From Alphaproteobacteria bacterium (lineage in GTDB: Bacteria > Pseudomonadota > Alphaproteobacteria > Sphingomonadales > Kordiimonadaceae), in contig JAJFIS010000010.1 of NCBI GenBank assembly GCA_021774735.1, positions 1 to 39,577 on the forward strand: a stretch of DNA of 39,577 bases, written 5' to 3'. Position 1 is the first letter of the stretch. Each line of letters begins with the position of its first letter. Shown piece after piece: positions 7,241-16,158 of the stretch. The translations under genes and the position numbers were made by a program. Under the pieces are notes generated by a model. It made no database searches, had not been told where the DNA came from, and was given only the letters and a program-made list of their open reading frames with translations.

Positions 7241-10200
7241 TTACCGCAAGATGGAACGTAAGTGCCGAGCGGCGAAGCTGAGCTTAGCAACGGTGATAGA
7301 GCCCGAGGCTTTCAGGTCACTAAACAAACGGTCGGCGCGGATCAGTCTTGTCTTCTGTGCTGTACGCCATGTTTGCAGGCCCACACCTTTTTTGCTGGTT
7401 GCTTCAACTACATCCAGCACCAAATTGCGTTGTTGGTCGCCAAGATCTTCGATAACCGAGCGCACCGCGAGCAACTCCCAGTGGTCATCGGGGACGATCT
7501 TTTCAGCCGCTTGGCGCAACCATTCAAAGCCAACAATGTCGCCGATGTTGAAGTATGTATTGGCGACAGTTTCCACGGGCTGGCCGCTTTCTTCCGCCAC
7601 CATAATAATATCTGGTGCTTGGCGCAGGGCAACTAGTCCTGCCACTTGGGTTGCCAGTGCCATTGGTACACCATTGGTTTGATATTCGGTCCGGCGTTTT
7701 TTAAACATTTTGAGGGCAGATTCGCTAAGTGCTTTGCTCGATTTGCTAATAAGCGATTGTAGCGCAGGGCCAAAGCGCGCAATGAGCAGACCCATATCCA
7801 GCGGCTGTTCGGCGTTGCGCAAGAGCCACAACACTTGGTCCTTAACAAAGGAAGCAATTTCCAAATGCAAGCCGGTTTGGATAGAAGCGTCTATTTTATA
7901 GTCGAGCTTATTGACGCTGGCCCAAATGTCATTGAGATCGTAAACCTCTCTAGTAACCACAAAAGCAGCAATGATATCATCAACGCCCAAGCCGGTTTCT
8001 TCCTTAACTTCATAGACAAAGGTTAAACCTGCCCAATTGACCACTTCATTGGCGAGCACCGTGGAGACAATCTCGTCGCGCAAGCGGTGGCGGGCCATTT
8101 CCTTGGGGTAGCCTTCGCGCAGGGCAGGCGGAAAGCCCCATTCCAGTTCAGGCTGCAACAATGGATCTTTGATCAATTCACTGCGTACCAGAACATCGTT
8201 TAGGCTCATTTTAGCATAAGCCATCAGCGTTGATATTTCTGGTCGTGTCAGGCCAATGCCCGATGCCGCCATCTCGAAAAATTGTTCGTCCGACGGCAAG
8301 TTTTCAATTTCGCGGTTCAAATCACCGTCGCGTTCAAGTGTGCGAATAAGGCCTAAGTGATACTCACGCGCTGATGATGCTTGCGCCTCAGCTAGCGAGA
8401 TAGCCTGAGTCTGCAAGTAATTGTCCGACAGAACAATTTCAGATACATCTCGGGTCATTTTAGCAAGTAGTTTGTCACGGTCTTCGGCCTTGAGGGTTTT
8501 ACTGGCGATCGCATCGGCCATCAAAATCTTAATGTTGACCTCTTTATCCGAGCAGTCAACACCAGCGGAGTTGTCGATAAAGTCGGTATTAACCCGGCCT
8601 CCGTTACGGGAGAATTCGATACGGGAAAGCTGGGTCATGCCCAAGTTGCCGCCTTCGCCGATAACCTTCACATTCAGCTCATCGGCTGTTACGCGCAAGC
8701 TATCATTGGCGCGGTCACCCACTTGTCCGTCGCTTTCACTGGTTGCGCGAACATAGGTGCCGATACCACCAAACCAAAGCAGGTCAGCTTCGGCCTTAAG
8801 GATGGCATTAATTAAAAGGTGAGGTGCTAGTGCTTTGTCATCCACGCCTAACCATTCACGCACTTCTTTGGACAGAGGGATAGATTTTTCACTGCGAGAA
8901 AAAATACCGCCGCCCTTGGATATTAGCTTGCTTTCATAGTCCGTCCAGCTTGAGCGAGGCAGATCAAACAGGCGTTTACGCTCTGCCCAATTGGCATTTG
9001 GATCAATAGGATTAGGATCAAGGAAGATATGCATATGATTGAAGGCAGCGATTAGGTCTATGGTTTTGGACAGCAACATGCCGTTACCAAACACATCGCC
9101 TGCCATGTCGCCGATGCCGACAACGCTAAACCGGTCTTTTTGGGTGTTTAGACCTCTCTCGCGGAATAGGCGTTGAACCGAAACCCAAGCTCCTTTGGCG
9201 GTTATACCCATTCTTTTATGGTCATAGCCGTTGGAGCCACCTGAGGCAAAAGCGTCCCCAAGCCAGAAGTTGTTGTCAATGGCGATGCCGTTAGAGATAT
9301 CAGAGAAAGTAGCCGTTCCTTTGTCTGCAGCCACAACCAAATAGGGATCATCACCGTCAAGCCGTGCGACATTATCAGGGCCGACGATTTTGCCCTTAAC
9401 CAAATTATCGGTAATGCTGAGCAAGCTGGAAATGAAGCTGCGATAGGAAGCAACACCCTCGGCCATAAAGGCTTCCCGGTCCATACTTGGATTAAGGAAT
9501 TTAGGAAAGAAGCCACCCTTAGCACCCTGGGGCACAATAACAGCATTTTTCACTTGTTGTGCTTTCACAAGGCCTAAAATTTCGGTGCGGAAATCTTCTC
9601 GGCGGTCTGACCAACGCAAGCCACCACGAGCGATGGGGCCACCACGCAAATGGACACCTTCAATACGCGGGCTATAGACAAAAATTTCGGCGAATGGCCT
9701 TGGTAGTGGCGCTTCAGCAACCTCGCGCGAGCGAATTTTAAAAGCGAAGGCGCGCTCATCAACACCTTCAATAACGCCCTCTTGCCAAAAGTTCGTCCGC
9801 AACATCTTTTGAATAACATTTAAATAGGTACGCAAAATTCTATCTTGGTCAAGAACGGTCACTTTATCGAGCAAATCATCTAATTCGTCGCTAAGAGTTG
9901 TTTCTTGGGTTTCCCTCGCTTTATTTTCTGCAGGATCAAGCCTAACTTTGAACAGGGCGACCAATCTACTGGTAATTTCACCGTGTTCCAGTAAGCAATC
10001 CTCAACATAGTCAGGACTGTAACTAAGGCCCAATTGGCGCAAATATTTGGCGATCGCCCGCATGATGACAATCTCATCCCAGCCTAGGCAACTGGTTAGT
10101 GTTAGCTGGTTGAAGCCATCATCTTCGACCACACCATGCCAAACATGAGTTAAAAGCTTTTGGATCATCGGTGTAATGCGGGTCAGGGGATAGGCGATAC

Positions 10201-12097
10201 CGCTTTTGCGCTGCAAAGTGAAATCATGAACGCATCCTCCGGAATCGTCAAGCAGCTCATAGGCATGTTCACCGATAACGCGGAAGCCAAGGTTTTCCAG
10301 CATTGGCAGGCAGTCAGACAGAGGCACTACACGAGAGCGATGATGAATTTTCAGTCGATAATTCTGGTCACCATCCGCCATATGACGATAGAAATCAAAG
10401 CGTATATCGTCGTCGTCAGACATTTCTTCCAGCATGGCAATATCAAAAGCAGCCTGTGCGGGGTCAAAAGCTGCGCGGTAAGCAACGGAGAATTTTTCTC
10501 GATAATTCTTGTAAAGATGGCTACCACTTTCTTCACCGAAGCGTAACATCAGTTCGGCTTGTAGCCCGTCTTGCCAGCCAAGGGCGGCGGCGGCGATGGC
10601 TTCATTGATAGCGTCTTCATTGGCATCCTGCACTTGGCCCGGTTTGGTGCGGATAATGAAATGCCAGCGCGCAAGCGATTCTTCGCTTAGCAGGGCGTAA
10701 TAGACCGAAACTTCACCGCCAAATGCATTACAGAGAATGTCACCAATGGTTTCCCGCAAGCCAGCATTGTAATTTTCACGCGGGACATAAACCAGAGCTG
10801 AGACAAACCGCTCAAACTTATCTCTTCGTAAAAAGGCCTGTGGGCGAGGCCGTTCGGTTAATTGAACCACACCCATGGCTGTATCATATAAGATGTTGCG
10901 AGATATTTGAAATAGCTCATCACGGGGGAAGGTCTCTAAAATATGACCCAAAACTTTGCTGTTATGGGTGCCGCGATCAAAAGGTGCGCGGTCGACAACA
11001 TATTGGGTTTTGGTGCGCAGCAGAGGCACTTCAAAAGAGCTGCGGCTGTAGGATAGCGACGTGAAAAGGCCTACAAAACGGCGTTCACCAACCACATTAC
11101 CATCACCGTCAAATATTTTAACGCCGATATAGTCAAGATGCACAGGCCGGTGCACTTTTGTTTTCACATTAGCTTTGGTGATAACAACCGGATCACCCAA
11201 ATTCATGAAATGGCGAATTTCACTAGATATGGCAGTGAGGCCATCAGGCCCACGTAAAATGAAGCGGTCGGGGCTGCGCAAAATACCAAGGCCGGATTTA
11301 TCTACGAGATTAAAATCGGATGTTAGCGGATCGCCCTTAAAGCGATATTCCTGAAAACCGAGGAAGGTAAAATGATTAGCACCCAACCAGCGTAGGAAGC
11401 GAATGGTTTCCTCAACCTGCTCGCTGGATACCGGCGGAGGATTGACGGTCAAGGAGGCCACCGTTTCATCAATTTTAGCCAGCATACCGCGCCAGTCTTC
11501 AATGGAAGCGCGCACATCATCTAGAATATCATCAATAGTCTCAGAAATTTCTTTGAGATCCTCAGCGGAGGATAAGGCATTAATCTCGGCGTAAAGATAA
11601 GATTCTCTAACACCGTCTTCAGGGTTCAGCTTACGCGACGATGGCCGGTCTGCTATTTGAGTAAAACCTATAGTTTCCAGCCGGTTGCCTGCTTTATCAC
11701 GCGCTGTTGTCAGCTGCGGGTGGTGCATCATATAAAGTCGTTGCTTGAGCGAAATGGATAGGCCTGCGGTGATGGAATCGACCAAAAAGGGCATATCATC
11801 ATTAATGATCATCACCACACAATGGTCTGTGACGAAACCATGTTTCTTTTCATCGGGGTTAAAAACCTTCACCATGGGTGTTCCGGGTTTACGTTTTTTA
11901 GTCATTTTCCACATGGTATGGGCAATGCCAAAAAGCTGGCTGGGATCGCCCGCCATAAAATCTTCCGGTGCTGACATTGGGTAAAAAGCAACCAAAAACT
12001 TATGAAAGTCTTGTTGATCGGTTTTTGCTACAGTGTCATTGGCAATTTTTTCAATATTGCTGAGGATCGTATTTCTAGTATTTGCAGTTTTGTTCAC
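7241..12097 (-). CDS. gdhB: NAD-specific glutamate dehydrogenase, large GDH-180 type, 1618 aa
   Basis: This cytoplasmic enzyme oxidises glutamate to 2-oxoglutarate and ammonia with NAD+, feeding amino-acid carbon into the TCA cycle. The ~1600-aa length is diagnostic of the GDH-180 class of proteobacteria and actinobacteria. The catalytic core in the middle shows GGLRWSDRREDFRTEILGL, VPQGAKGGFFPK, VVAADKGTATFSDISN and GGIGTYVRA, all hallmark segments. The long N-terminal region carries the regulatory ACT-like/PAS-like part seen in this family. The start codon is GTG (12095-12097), with GGTGAT upstream; the nearby ATG at 12110 is out of frame and stops at once. The PAS_5 gene lies 66 bp upstream on the same strand, so the two may be co-transcribed. 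A strong hairpin follows the stop. Confidence 0.95.
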   Translation of the reverse strand: MNKTANTRNTILSNIEKIANDTVAKTDQQDFHKFLVAFYPMSAPEDFMAGDPSQLFGIAHTMWKMTKKRKPGTPMVKVFNPDEKKHGFVTDHCVVMIINDDMPFLVDSITAGLSISLKQRLYMMHHPQLTTARDKAGNRLETIGFTQIADRPSSRKLNPEDGVRESYLYAEINALSSAEDLKEISETIDDILDDVRASIEDWRGMLAKIDETVASLTVNPPPVSSEQVEETIRFLRWLGANHFTFLGFQEYRFKGDPLTSDFNLVDKSGLGILRSPDRFILRGPDGLTAISSEIRHFMNLGDPVVITKANVKTKVHRPVHLDYIGVKIFDGDGNVVGERRFVGLFTSLSYSRSSFEVPLLRTKTQYVVDRAPFDRGTHNSKVLGHILETFPRDELFQISRNILYDTAMGVVQLTERPRPQAFLRRDKFERFVSALVYVPRENYNAGLRETIGDILCNAFGGEVSVYYALLSEESLARWHFIIRTKPGQVQDANEDAINEAIAAAALGWQDGLQAELMLRFGEESGSHLYKNYREKFSVAYRAAFDPAQAAFDIAMLEEMSDDDDIRFDFYRHMADGDQNYRLKIHHRSRVVPLSDCLPMLENLGFRVIGEHAYELLDDSGGCVHDFTLQRKSGIAYPLTRITPMIQKLLTHVWHGVVEDDGFNQLTLTSCLGWDEIVIMRAIAKYLRQLGLSYSPDYVEDCLLEHGEITSRLVALFKVRLDPAENKARETQETTLSDELDDLLDKVTVLDQDRILRTYLNVIQKMLRTNFWQEGVIEGVDERAFAFKIRSREVAEAPLPRPFAEIFVYSPRIEGVHLRGGPIARGGLRWSDRREDFRTEILGLVKAQQVKNAVIVPQGAKGGFFPKFLNPSMDREAFMAEGVASYRSFISSLLSITDNLVKGKIVGPDNVARLDGDDPYLVVAADKGTATFSDISNGIAIDNNFWLGDAFASGGSNGYDHKRMGITAKGAWVSVQRLFRERGLNTQKDRFSVVGIGDMAGDVFGNGMLLSKTIDLIAAFNHMHIFLDPNPIDPNANWAERKRLFDLPRSSWTDYESKLISKGGGIFSRSEKSIPLSKEVREWLGVDDKALAPHLLINAILKAEADLLWFGGIGTYVRATSESDGQVGDRANDSLRVTADELNVKVIGEGGNLGMTQLSRIEFSRNGGRVNTDFIDNSAGVDCSDKEVNIKILMADAIASKTLKAEDRDKLLAKMTRDVSEIVLSDNYLQTQAISLAEAQASSAREYHLGLIRTLERDGDLNREIENLPSDEQFFEMAASGIGLTRPEISTLMAYAKMSLNDVLVRSELIKDPLLQPELEWGFPPALREGYPKEMARHRLRDEIVSTVLANEVVNWAGLTFVYEVKEETGLGVDDIIAAFVVTREVYDLNDIWASVNKLDYKIDASIQTGLHLEIASFVKDQVLWLLRNAEQPLDMGLLIARFGPALQSLISKSSKALSESALKMFKKRRTEYQTNGVPMALATQVAGLVALRQAPDIIMVAEESGQPVETVANTYFNIGDIVGFEWLRQAAEKIVPDDHWELLAVRSVIEDLGDQQRNLVLDVVEATSKKGVGLQTWRTAQKTRLIRADRLFSDLKASGSITVAKLSFAARHLRSILR

Positions 12098-12163
12098 GGT
12101 GTATCACCCATGTTTGTTGCCGTTGTGATATATAAATATATGTTGGAAATTATCTTAATTATC

Positions 12164-13318
12164 TTAATTATCTTCCAATTTTGGCTGTTTTCTAGTAGCG
12201 CGTTTCATTGCTGCTTCAAGCATATTTTCGCTTTCAAATGCTGGGGCAATAACCTCAGCAATATCTTGTGAGTTCTTACGGGCGATTACTAAGCAATATT
12301 CACCGGTCATATCTGCGCCCAAAGCATTCATATCCATTGGAGCCATATTGCGCAGGGTTTCTTTTGCAGCTTCAACTTGGTCTGCTGCGCGGTTGCCCCC
12401 TGCGATGCGACGCTCGCGCCGTTCGGCCTTGACGCAGCCTTTAATGCCACCAGGTTGCTTAGTAACAAATGCCATGAAGCTGTCGCGGGTTTGGCCATTG
12501 CGCCATGCGTAAGATAGCGATGCTGCATATTCGGTCAATCGGGTTTTGTCATAGTCCTTGCCGAAAATAAGCTTTAAAACGGGGGTAAAAGGCGCGCGGG
12601 CTTGGGCCTTTAAGTCGATTTCCTTTAGCAAGCTTTGATAGTCACGCGCTGCCAGTAAAGATTCCTCATAAAAGCCGAGCGCTTCACCGAGCGCCTCATA
12701 TAATGTTTGGTGGGAGCGCCCATCTAGTCTAACCACATGGCTGGCAGCCTCACGGGCGCGGCGTAACATTGCGGTCAACGGGGCGTCTAGTTCCATCATT
12801 TCCAGTGGTGTTGCAGGGCGCCAAGACAATACGGCATAAATGAAAGATACTTCATCACCGCCTGAGGATAGAGGCAGCAAAACACCACGGTATTTTATTG
12901 CTTCTCCGCTTTCAAATTGGCAGGTCGCAGCAAGCTCTACTGGACGCTTTCTGGCAATAGCTGTTTCAATAGATTCACCGATTCTACTGGCAAGGCAGTG
13001 GTTAGGTAAGCGACTAAGCAGGGTCCCGGGCGGCACCTGCTGTCCGGCTTCGGCGGCAAGGGCATGGCCCATAAAGCGAATGGTTGGTGGGCCATCAAGC
13101 TCCAACATCACTGAATAATCACGAAAAGGATCAAGACCATTTTTGGACAGATGCTTAATGTCAGGGAGTTCATTGTCCCCGCGACTATTGCGCCAATAGT
13201 CGAAGGCGCGCAAATGCATACGGCGTTCATCAATCAGGATTTCATCGTCGTCGAAGAAGTCGTCCTGATTATCAGGGCGGTCCGGAATTAGCTTTATATC
13301 GGCCTTTATTGCGGCCAT
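12164..13318 (-). CDS. PAS_5-type sensory protein, 384 aa
   Basis: The N-terminal ~180 residues fit the alphaproteobacterial PAS_5 domain: DYWRNSRGDNELPDIKHL near residue 40, then FRDYSVMLELDGPPTIRFMGHALAA, a GTLLSRLP turn and a FIYAVLSWRP strand. The C-terminal half is helical and charged, with no recognisable kinase, GGDEF or DNA-binding output. An acidic run (DDFFDDDEI) lies at residues 19-27. PAS_5 proteins are mostly uncharacterised and may be regulators. The gene lies directly upstream of gdhB, so a link to nitrogen or amino-acid catabolism is possible but only inferred. The start at 13318 follows AAGGTGG. Confidence 0.7.
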   Translation of the reverse strand: MAAIKADIKLIPDRPDNQDDFFDDDEILIDERRMHLRAFDYWRNSRGDNELPDIKHLSKNGLDPFRDYSVMLELDGPPTIRFMGHALAAEAGQQVPPGTLLSRLPNHCLASRIGESIETAIARKRPVELAATCQFESGEAIKYRGVLLPLSSGGDEVSFIYAVLSWRPATPLEMMELDAPLTAMLRRAREAASHVVRLDGRSHQTLYEALGEALGFYEESLLAARDYQSLLKEIDLKAQARAPFTPVLKLIFGKDYDKTRLTEYAASLSYAWRNGQTRDSFMAFVTKQPGGIKGCVKAERRERRIAGGNRAADQVEAAKETLRNMAPMDMNALGADMTGEYCLVIARKNSQDIAEVIAPAFESENMLEAAMKRATRKQPKLEDN

Positions 13319-13608
13319 AGGACCACCTTAATTTACCATTGTTATCAAGAGTCTTGCAGCAAAAGCGTTACACGTCATCAAATCAACTAAGAAACTCAAG
13401 CTTACACAGAGACACGCCTCAGGCAAGCAAAACTGTACTATTAAGACAACTTTTTAAGCATTTATCACCAAATATTGCGGAGTTGGCAAAGCATGCTTAT
13501 ATTCATGTCAATAAGGTATAGTTATAATAGCTAACGAGACGTTAAAGTTTGTAAAAGGGCAAGGGGTGCCAATTGTTGGGCACAGGCCAATTGGGAGGGG
13601 TGGATTAG
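13319..13608. promoter_or_regulatory. Divergent intergenic region between PAS_5 gene and acyl-CoA synthetase
   Basis: These 290 bp hold the promoters of two divergent genes. On the plus strand TATAAT is at 13523-13528 with a poor -35 match. Near the synthetase start, CCAATTG (13569-13575) and CAATTGG (13588-13594) form an inverted repeat just before the ribosome binding site GGGAGGGG. It could be an operator or a leader hairpin. No gene is seen. Confidence 0.35.
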
Positions 13609-15402
13609 ATGGTTATTAAGCGCTGGGAAAATTTGGTTGAAATGTTTTTTGATCAAGCAGCGGCGATGGGGGATAAGCCCATGCTGCATGTCAAGCGCGA
13701 TGGCGCTTGGCAAAGCCTGACATGGGCTGAGGCCGCACATAAAGTAACTTTGCTAACTGATGCCCTGCGTGCGGTTGGCATCAAAGCGGGTGACCGTGTG
13801 GTGCTGGTTAGCGAAAATAGGCCTGAATGGTTGATCTCTGATCTGGCTATTATGGCAGCAGGGGCCATATCAGTACCCAGCTATACCACTTACACTTCCC
13901 GTGATTTTTTACATATTTGTGAAAATAGTGGTGCATGTGCTGCCATTGTTTCCACCAAAGCCCTTGCCAATACATTTCTTAAAGCCGCCCACCAATCTGA
14001 TGAAATGACCGATGTTATTTGCATGGAAGACCCGGGCATGGAACAGCGGATCAACGCAAAAATATACAGCTGGGATGAAGCGCTTGAGACCTGCTCTTTA
14101 AAGTTGGCAGATATGAATTTGCCACCCGTCGCCCCCATAACCCGTGATGATATTGCCTGTCTGATATATACCAGTGGCACGGGCGGGGCACCCAAAGGTG
14201 TGAAGATCCATCATGGGGCTATTCTGCATAACTGTGCCGGTGCGGCTAATATTTTAATGCCACTTGGCTTAAAGAAAAATGCTTTTCTATCCTTTTTACC
14301 CCTCAGCCATGCCTATGAACATTCTGCGGGCCAATTTTTGCCCGTGAGTATTGGGGCAAGCATTTGGTATGCGGAAGGGCTAGAGAAACTGGCGGCCAAC
14401 ATGGAAGAAACGAAACCAACGGTTATGGTGGTGGTACCGCGCTTGTTTGAAATGCTGCGTCTGCGCCTTTGTCGCCAGATGGAAAAAGAAGGCGGCTTGA
14501 AGGCGAAACTGTTTCACCGGGCCATTGATCTTGGCACTCAGCGGGTGAAAGACCGATCAAGCATTGGTATTTTGGGGCGGATTGAAAATATATTTTTGGA
14601 CCTTACGGTGCGTAAGCAGGTCCGCAAAAAATTTGGTGGCCGCGTGAAGGCATTGGTCTCTGGTGGGGCACCACTTGCACCAGAGGTCGGATTTTTCTTT
14701 GCCGCGCTCGGCTTACCGCTGCTGCAAGGGTACGGCCAAACTGAATCAGGGCCTGTCGCAACATGCAATCCGGCCCACGCACCCAAGATGCATACGGTTG
14801 GGCAAGTTTTGGCTGACACCGAAGTTAAAATTGCCAGTGACGGTGAAATTTTAATCAAGGGTGAGCTGGTAATGAAAGGCTATTGGCGGGATGTGCATAC
14901 CAGCGACCTGACCGTGGTCGATGGCTGGCTCCATACCGGTGATATCGGTAAATTTGATGAAGATCAATATTTGATCATTACTGACCGTAAGAAAGATATT
15001 TTGGTCAATGATAAGGGCGATAATATTTCACCCCAGCGCATTGAGGGCATGTTGGCGCTGGAAGAAGAAATTTCGCAAGCCATGGTTTACGGTGACCGTA
15101 GACCCTATTTGGTTGGCCTTTTGGTACCGGACGCCGAATGGATGCGGGGATGGGCGCGTACAAATAAAAAGCCGAACAAATACAGTGAATTGCAAAAGGA
15201 TGATGATTTTGTTAAAGCCATGCGCACAGCCTTGAACAAAGTGAATGCAAATCTTTCCAACTTAGAAAAAATACGCAGGTTCATAATAGCGGATGAACCC
15301 TTCAGCGTTGATAATGGGCAGATGACACCGACAATGAAGGTGCGCCGCCACATTATTACAGACAAATATGGCGCGGCATTGGACGGACTATATAAGTCTT
15401 GA
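13609..15402 (+). CDS. Long-chain acyl-CoA synthetase (AMP-forming), 597 aa
   Basis: The enzyme activates fatty acids to acyl-CoA via an acyl-adenylate, for beta-oxidation or lipid synthesis. Adenylation-family signatures are present: the AMP-binding P-loop YTSGTGGAPKG at residues 187-197, QGYGQTESGP at ~372-382, GWLHTGDIG at ~439-447 and ITDRKKDIL... for the C-terminal hinge. The fourth P-loop position is Gly instead of the usual Thr (SGTGG versus SGTTG), a minor variation. The long inserts and the WYAEGLEKLAANMEE and VPRLFEML segments match the FAA1-like long-chain class. GGGAGGGG precedes the ATG. The gene converges on eipA with a five-base gap. Exact chain-length preference is unknown. 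Confidence 0.9.
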   Translation: MVIKRWENLVEMFFDQAAAMGDKPMLHVKRDGAWQSLTWAEAAHKVTLLTDALRAVGIKAGDRVVLVSENRPEWLISDLAIMAAGAISVPSYTTYTSRDFLHICENSGACAAIVSTKALANTFLKAAHQSDEMTDVICMEDPGMEQRINAKIYSWDEALETCSLKLADMNLPPVAPITRDDIACLIYTSGTGGAPKGVKIHHGAILHNCAGAANILMPLGLKKNAFLSFLPLSHAYEHSAGQFLPVSIGASIWYAEGLEKLAANMEETKPTVMVVVPRLFEMLRLRLCRQMEKEGGLKAKLFHRAIDLGTQRVKDRSSIGILGRIENIFLDLTVRKQVRKKFGGRVKALVSGGAPLAPEVGFFFAALGLPLLQGYGQTESGPVATCNPAHAPKMHTVGQVLADTEVKIASDGEILIKGELVMKGYWRDVHTSDLTVVDGWLHTGDIGKFDEDQYLIITDRKKDILVNDKGDNISPQRIEGMLALEEEISQAMVYGDRRPYLVGLLVPDAEWMRGWARTNKKPNKYSELQKDDDFVKAMRTALNKVNANLSNLEKIRRFIIADEPFSVDNGQMTPTMKVRRHIITDKYGAALDGLYKS

Positions 15403-15407
15403 GCCCA

Positions 15408-16034
15408 TCAAAATGGGATTAATTTGCGTTTGCGGCTAAATTTATAATAACCAAGGCTGGCCTGTGCCCGCAGGCCAACGCCAACTCTAATAACAGCAAT
15501 TACAATATCGCCGCGCTGGATGAAGCTGACGCCCATGCCTGCGACATAATAAAGCTGGCCTTCAACGGCACCAAAGCGTTTGTATAACTCGTTGACATCA
15601 TGCAGGTCATAGACCAGTGCAAAAACCTTTGCCACTTCGCCGCCGATATCAAAGCCAATGCTGGGTCCGGTCCAATGAACGGGGCTTTCACCTTCAAGCT
15701 TATGTTGCAAGGTGCCACCGCCGTAGCGCAGGCCAACGATCAGTCCGCCACCTGCTTCTTCGGCCTTGATATAAGCAATCGGTTCGCCTTCTTTCTTGAA
15801 GATACTCTCAATGACGCCGCCAACGGCTTCAGCACTGACCCCTAAAAAGTCAGCCGCTTCGGTCACCAATGGGTCTTGGTCATAACCGTCTTCACTGCGT
15901 TCACCTGTGACGCTATCGCGGTCATCCATGCTGGTTCTGACTTGTTCAGAGCTGCCAGAGCCGCCACAAGCGGCGACAAATGTGATCAATGAGAGGCCTA
16001 AAATTAGGCGGCTGAAAAGCTTGAATATGGTCAT
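15408..16034 (-). CDS. eipA: EipA-family (DUF1134) envelope lipoprotein, 208 aa
   Basis: The N-terminus has a lipoprotein signal: a charged MTIFKLFSR, a hydrophobic LILGLSLITFVAAC, and a lipobox with Cys23. A low-complexity linker (GGSGSSEQ...RDSVTGERSEDGYDQD) follows, and then the conserved DUF1134 domain with VGLRYGGGTL, WTGPSIGFDIGGE, VFALVYDLHD and RFGAVEGQLYYVAGMGVS. EipA, characterised in Brucella, is a cell-envelope protein needed for envelope integrity. Some members carry a plain Sec signal; here the site looks like a lipobox. GGGGAT lies upstream of the start. It is downstream of the M24 peptidase on the same strand, with a 124-bp gap. Confidence 0.85.
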   Translation of the reverse strand: MTIFKLFSRLILGLSLITFVAACGGSGSSEQVRTSMDDRDSVTGERSEDGYDQDPLVTEAADFLGVSAEAVGGVIESIFKKEGEPIAYIKAEEAGGGLIVGLRYGGGTLQHKLEGESPVHWTGPSIGFDIGGEVAKVFALVYDLHDVNELYKRFGAVEGQLYYVAGMGVSFIQRGDIVIAVIRVGVGLRAQASLGYYKFSRKRKLIPF

Positions 16035-16158
16035 GCGTATATCCCCGGGTGCTGTCTAAGGGTTTAAGTGATGCATTAGATTACTCAAAGCAACCTTCCC
16101 CCGCAAGAGGGTAGCATATTTGGCGCGCCCAATCATATAGGGCAAACTATGGCTTTTT

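Noticed and set aside
16035-16158. Weak inverted repeat between pepP and eipA as a terminator
   Set aside because: The stem is only four or five base pairs and no T-run follows, so it is not supported.
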